6,125 bases of DNA, taken from the NCBI GenBank assembly GCA_001751005.1, contig MAXL01000416.1:1-6125 (forward strand), read 5' to 3'. Both the position numbers and the translations under genes were made by a program. Below, one piece after another: positions 5,797 through 6,125 of this stretch; position 1 is the first letter of the stretch; each line of letters starts with the position of its first letter. The stretch is from Desulfobacterales bacterium S5133MH16 (lineage in GTDB: Bacteria; Desulfobacterota; Desulfobacteria; Desulfobacterales; UBA11574). The notes below the pieces were generated by a model. The model was given only the letters and a program-made list of their open reading frames with translations, searched no databases and was not told the DNA's origin.

Positions 5797-6125
5797 GTGG
5801 TAAAAGACAGAAAAAAAATTTTATTAGCGGTTGATGGTTCGGATCAGGCTTTTGAGGCAGTGCGCTATGTGAGCCGGTTGTTGCCGCCGAACCGTATGGA
5901 AGTCGTTCTTTTCCATGTAATGACAAAGGTTCCTGAAAGTTTCTGGGATATCGAGAAAGAGCCGACATTCAGAGACAACGTCGCTGCCACAGGCGCCTGG
6001 GAATCCCGGCAAAAGAAAAAGATACAAGAATTTATGGAAAAAGCCCGTTGCTTATTTCTGGATCAACGCGTTCCCGAGGATGCCGTTGGTATTAAAATCC
6101 AGGAAAGGAAGGTGGGCATAGCAAG
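5797..6125 (+). CDS. Universal stress protein (UspA family), 3' end outside window
   Basis: The first 109 codons of a cytoplasmic Usp-fold protein; the frame is still open at the window edge. The N-terminus MVKDRKKILLAVDGSDQAFEAVRYVSRLL is the typical first strand and helix, with conserved Asp13 after ILLAV. EVVLFHVMTKVPESFW (35-50) is the second strand and following loop, and a long charged helix (about 68-88) follows, leading into VGIKIQERKVGIA. The GxxGxxxxxxxxxG(S/T) nucleotide-binding motif, which separates ATP-binding from non-binding Usps, would lie beyond the window and cannot be judged. Usp proteins help survival under starvation and other stress, but individual roles vary. A near-consensus sigma-54 promoter about 165 nt upstream and the adjacent activator gene suggest transcription under that two-component system. 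Family is clear; whether it has one or two Usp domains, and what lies downstream, cannot be seen. Confidence 0.88.
   Translation, partial: MVKDRKKILLAVDGSDQAFEAVRYVSRLLPPNRMEVVLFHVMTKVPESFWDIEKEPTFRDNVAATGAWESRQKKKIQEFMEKARCLFLDQRVPEDAVGIKIQERKVGIA

Noticed and set aside
5732..6027. Minus-strand frames over the start of the usp gene
   Set aside because: They are antisense to a recognisable Usp N-terminus with a strong ribosome-binding site on the + strand.

Overview
The window reads as a chromosomal stretch of an anaerobic deltaproteobacterium, most likely a sulfate reducer of the Desulfobacterota (Desulfobacterales-like). This rests on the protein style (paired CBS protein and SLC13-type anion permease, NtrC-type regulator, universal stress protein), moderate GC content, and an intergenic AACGTCCAACATCGAA / TTCGATGTTGGACGTT repeat typical of such genomes. 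The assignment is by recognition, not by a search. All real genes are on the + strand and there is no sign of a large mobile element.

Layout: (1) 102-656, a stand-alone two-CBS-domain protein; (2) 737-2209, a DASS/SLC13-family anion permease with altered sodium-site motifs, probably co-expressed with the CBS protein; (3) 2210-2568, a 359-bp gap with a possible terminator hairpin, then a 236-bp inverted-repeat unit whose interior keeps what looks like the last ~20 codons of a four-helix-bundle (23S rRNA IVS-type) protein gene; (4) 2569-4032 and 4037-5473, a membrane sensor histidine kinase and its sigma-54-dependent response regulator, 4 bp apart and surely one operon; (5) 5474-5796, a 323-bp regulatory gap with a 17-bp perfect palindrome and a near-consensus -24/-12 sigma-54 promoter; (6) 5797-end, a universal stress protein cut by the window edge.

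Working model: the kinase senses an envelope or membrane signal through a periplasmic helical domain and phosphorylates the NtrC-like regulator. That regulator binds upstream of the -24/-12 promoter and opens transcription of the usp gene. The CBS protein may read the adenylate state and tune the permease, which would suit a sulfate reducer because sulfate activation ends in AMP. The regulator-usp link is supported by promoter sequence and adjacency; the CBS-permease link is supported only by adjacency. I found no evidence of a wholly new system. The most interesting points are the compact two-component/sigma-54/usp circuit, the degenerate Na+-site motifs of the permease, the H-S (not H-E) phosphoacceptor motif of the kinase, and the repeat unit with its gene remnant.
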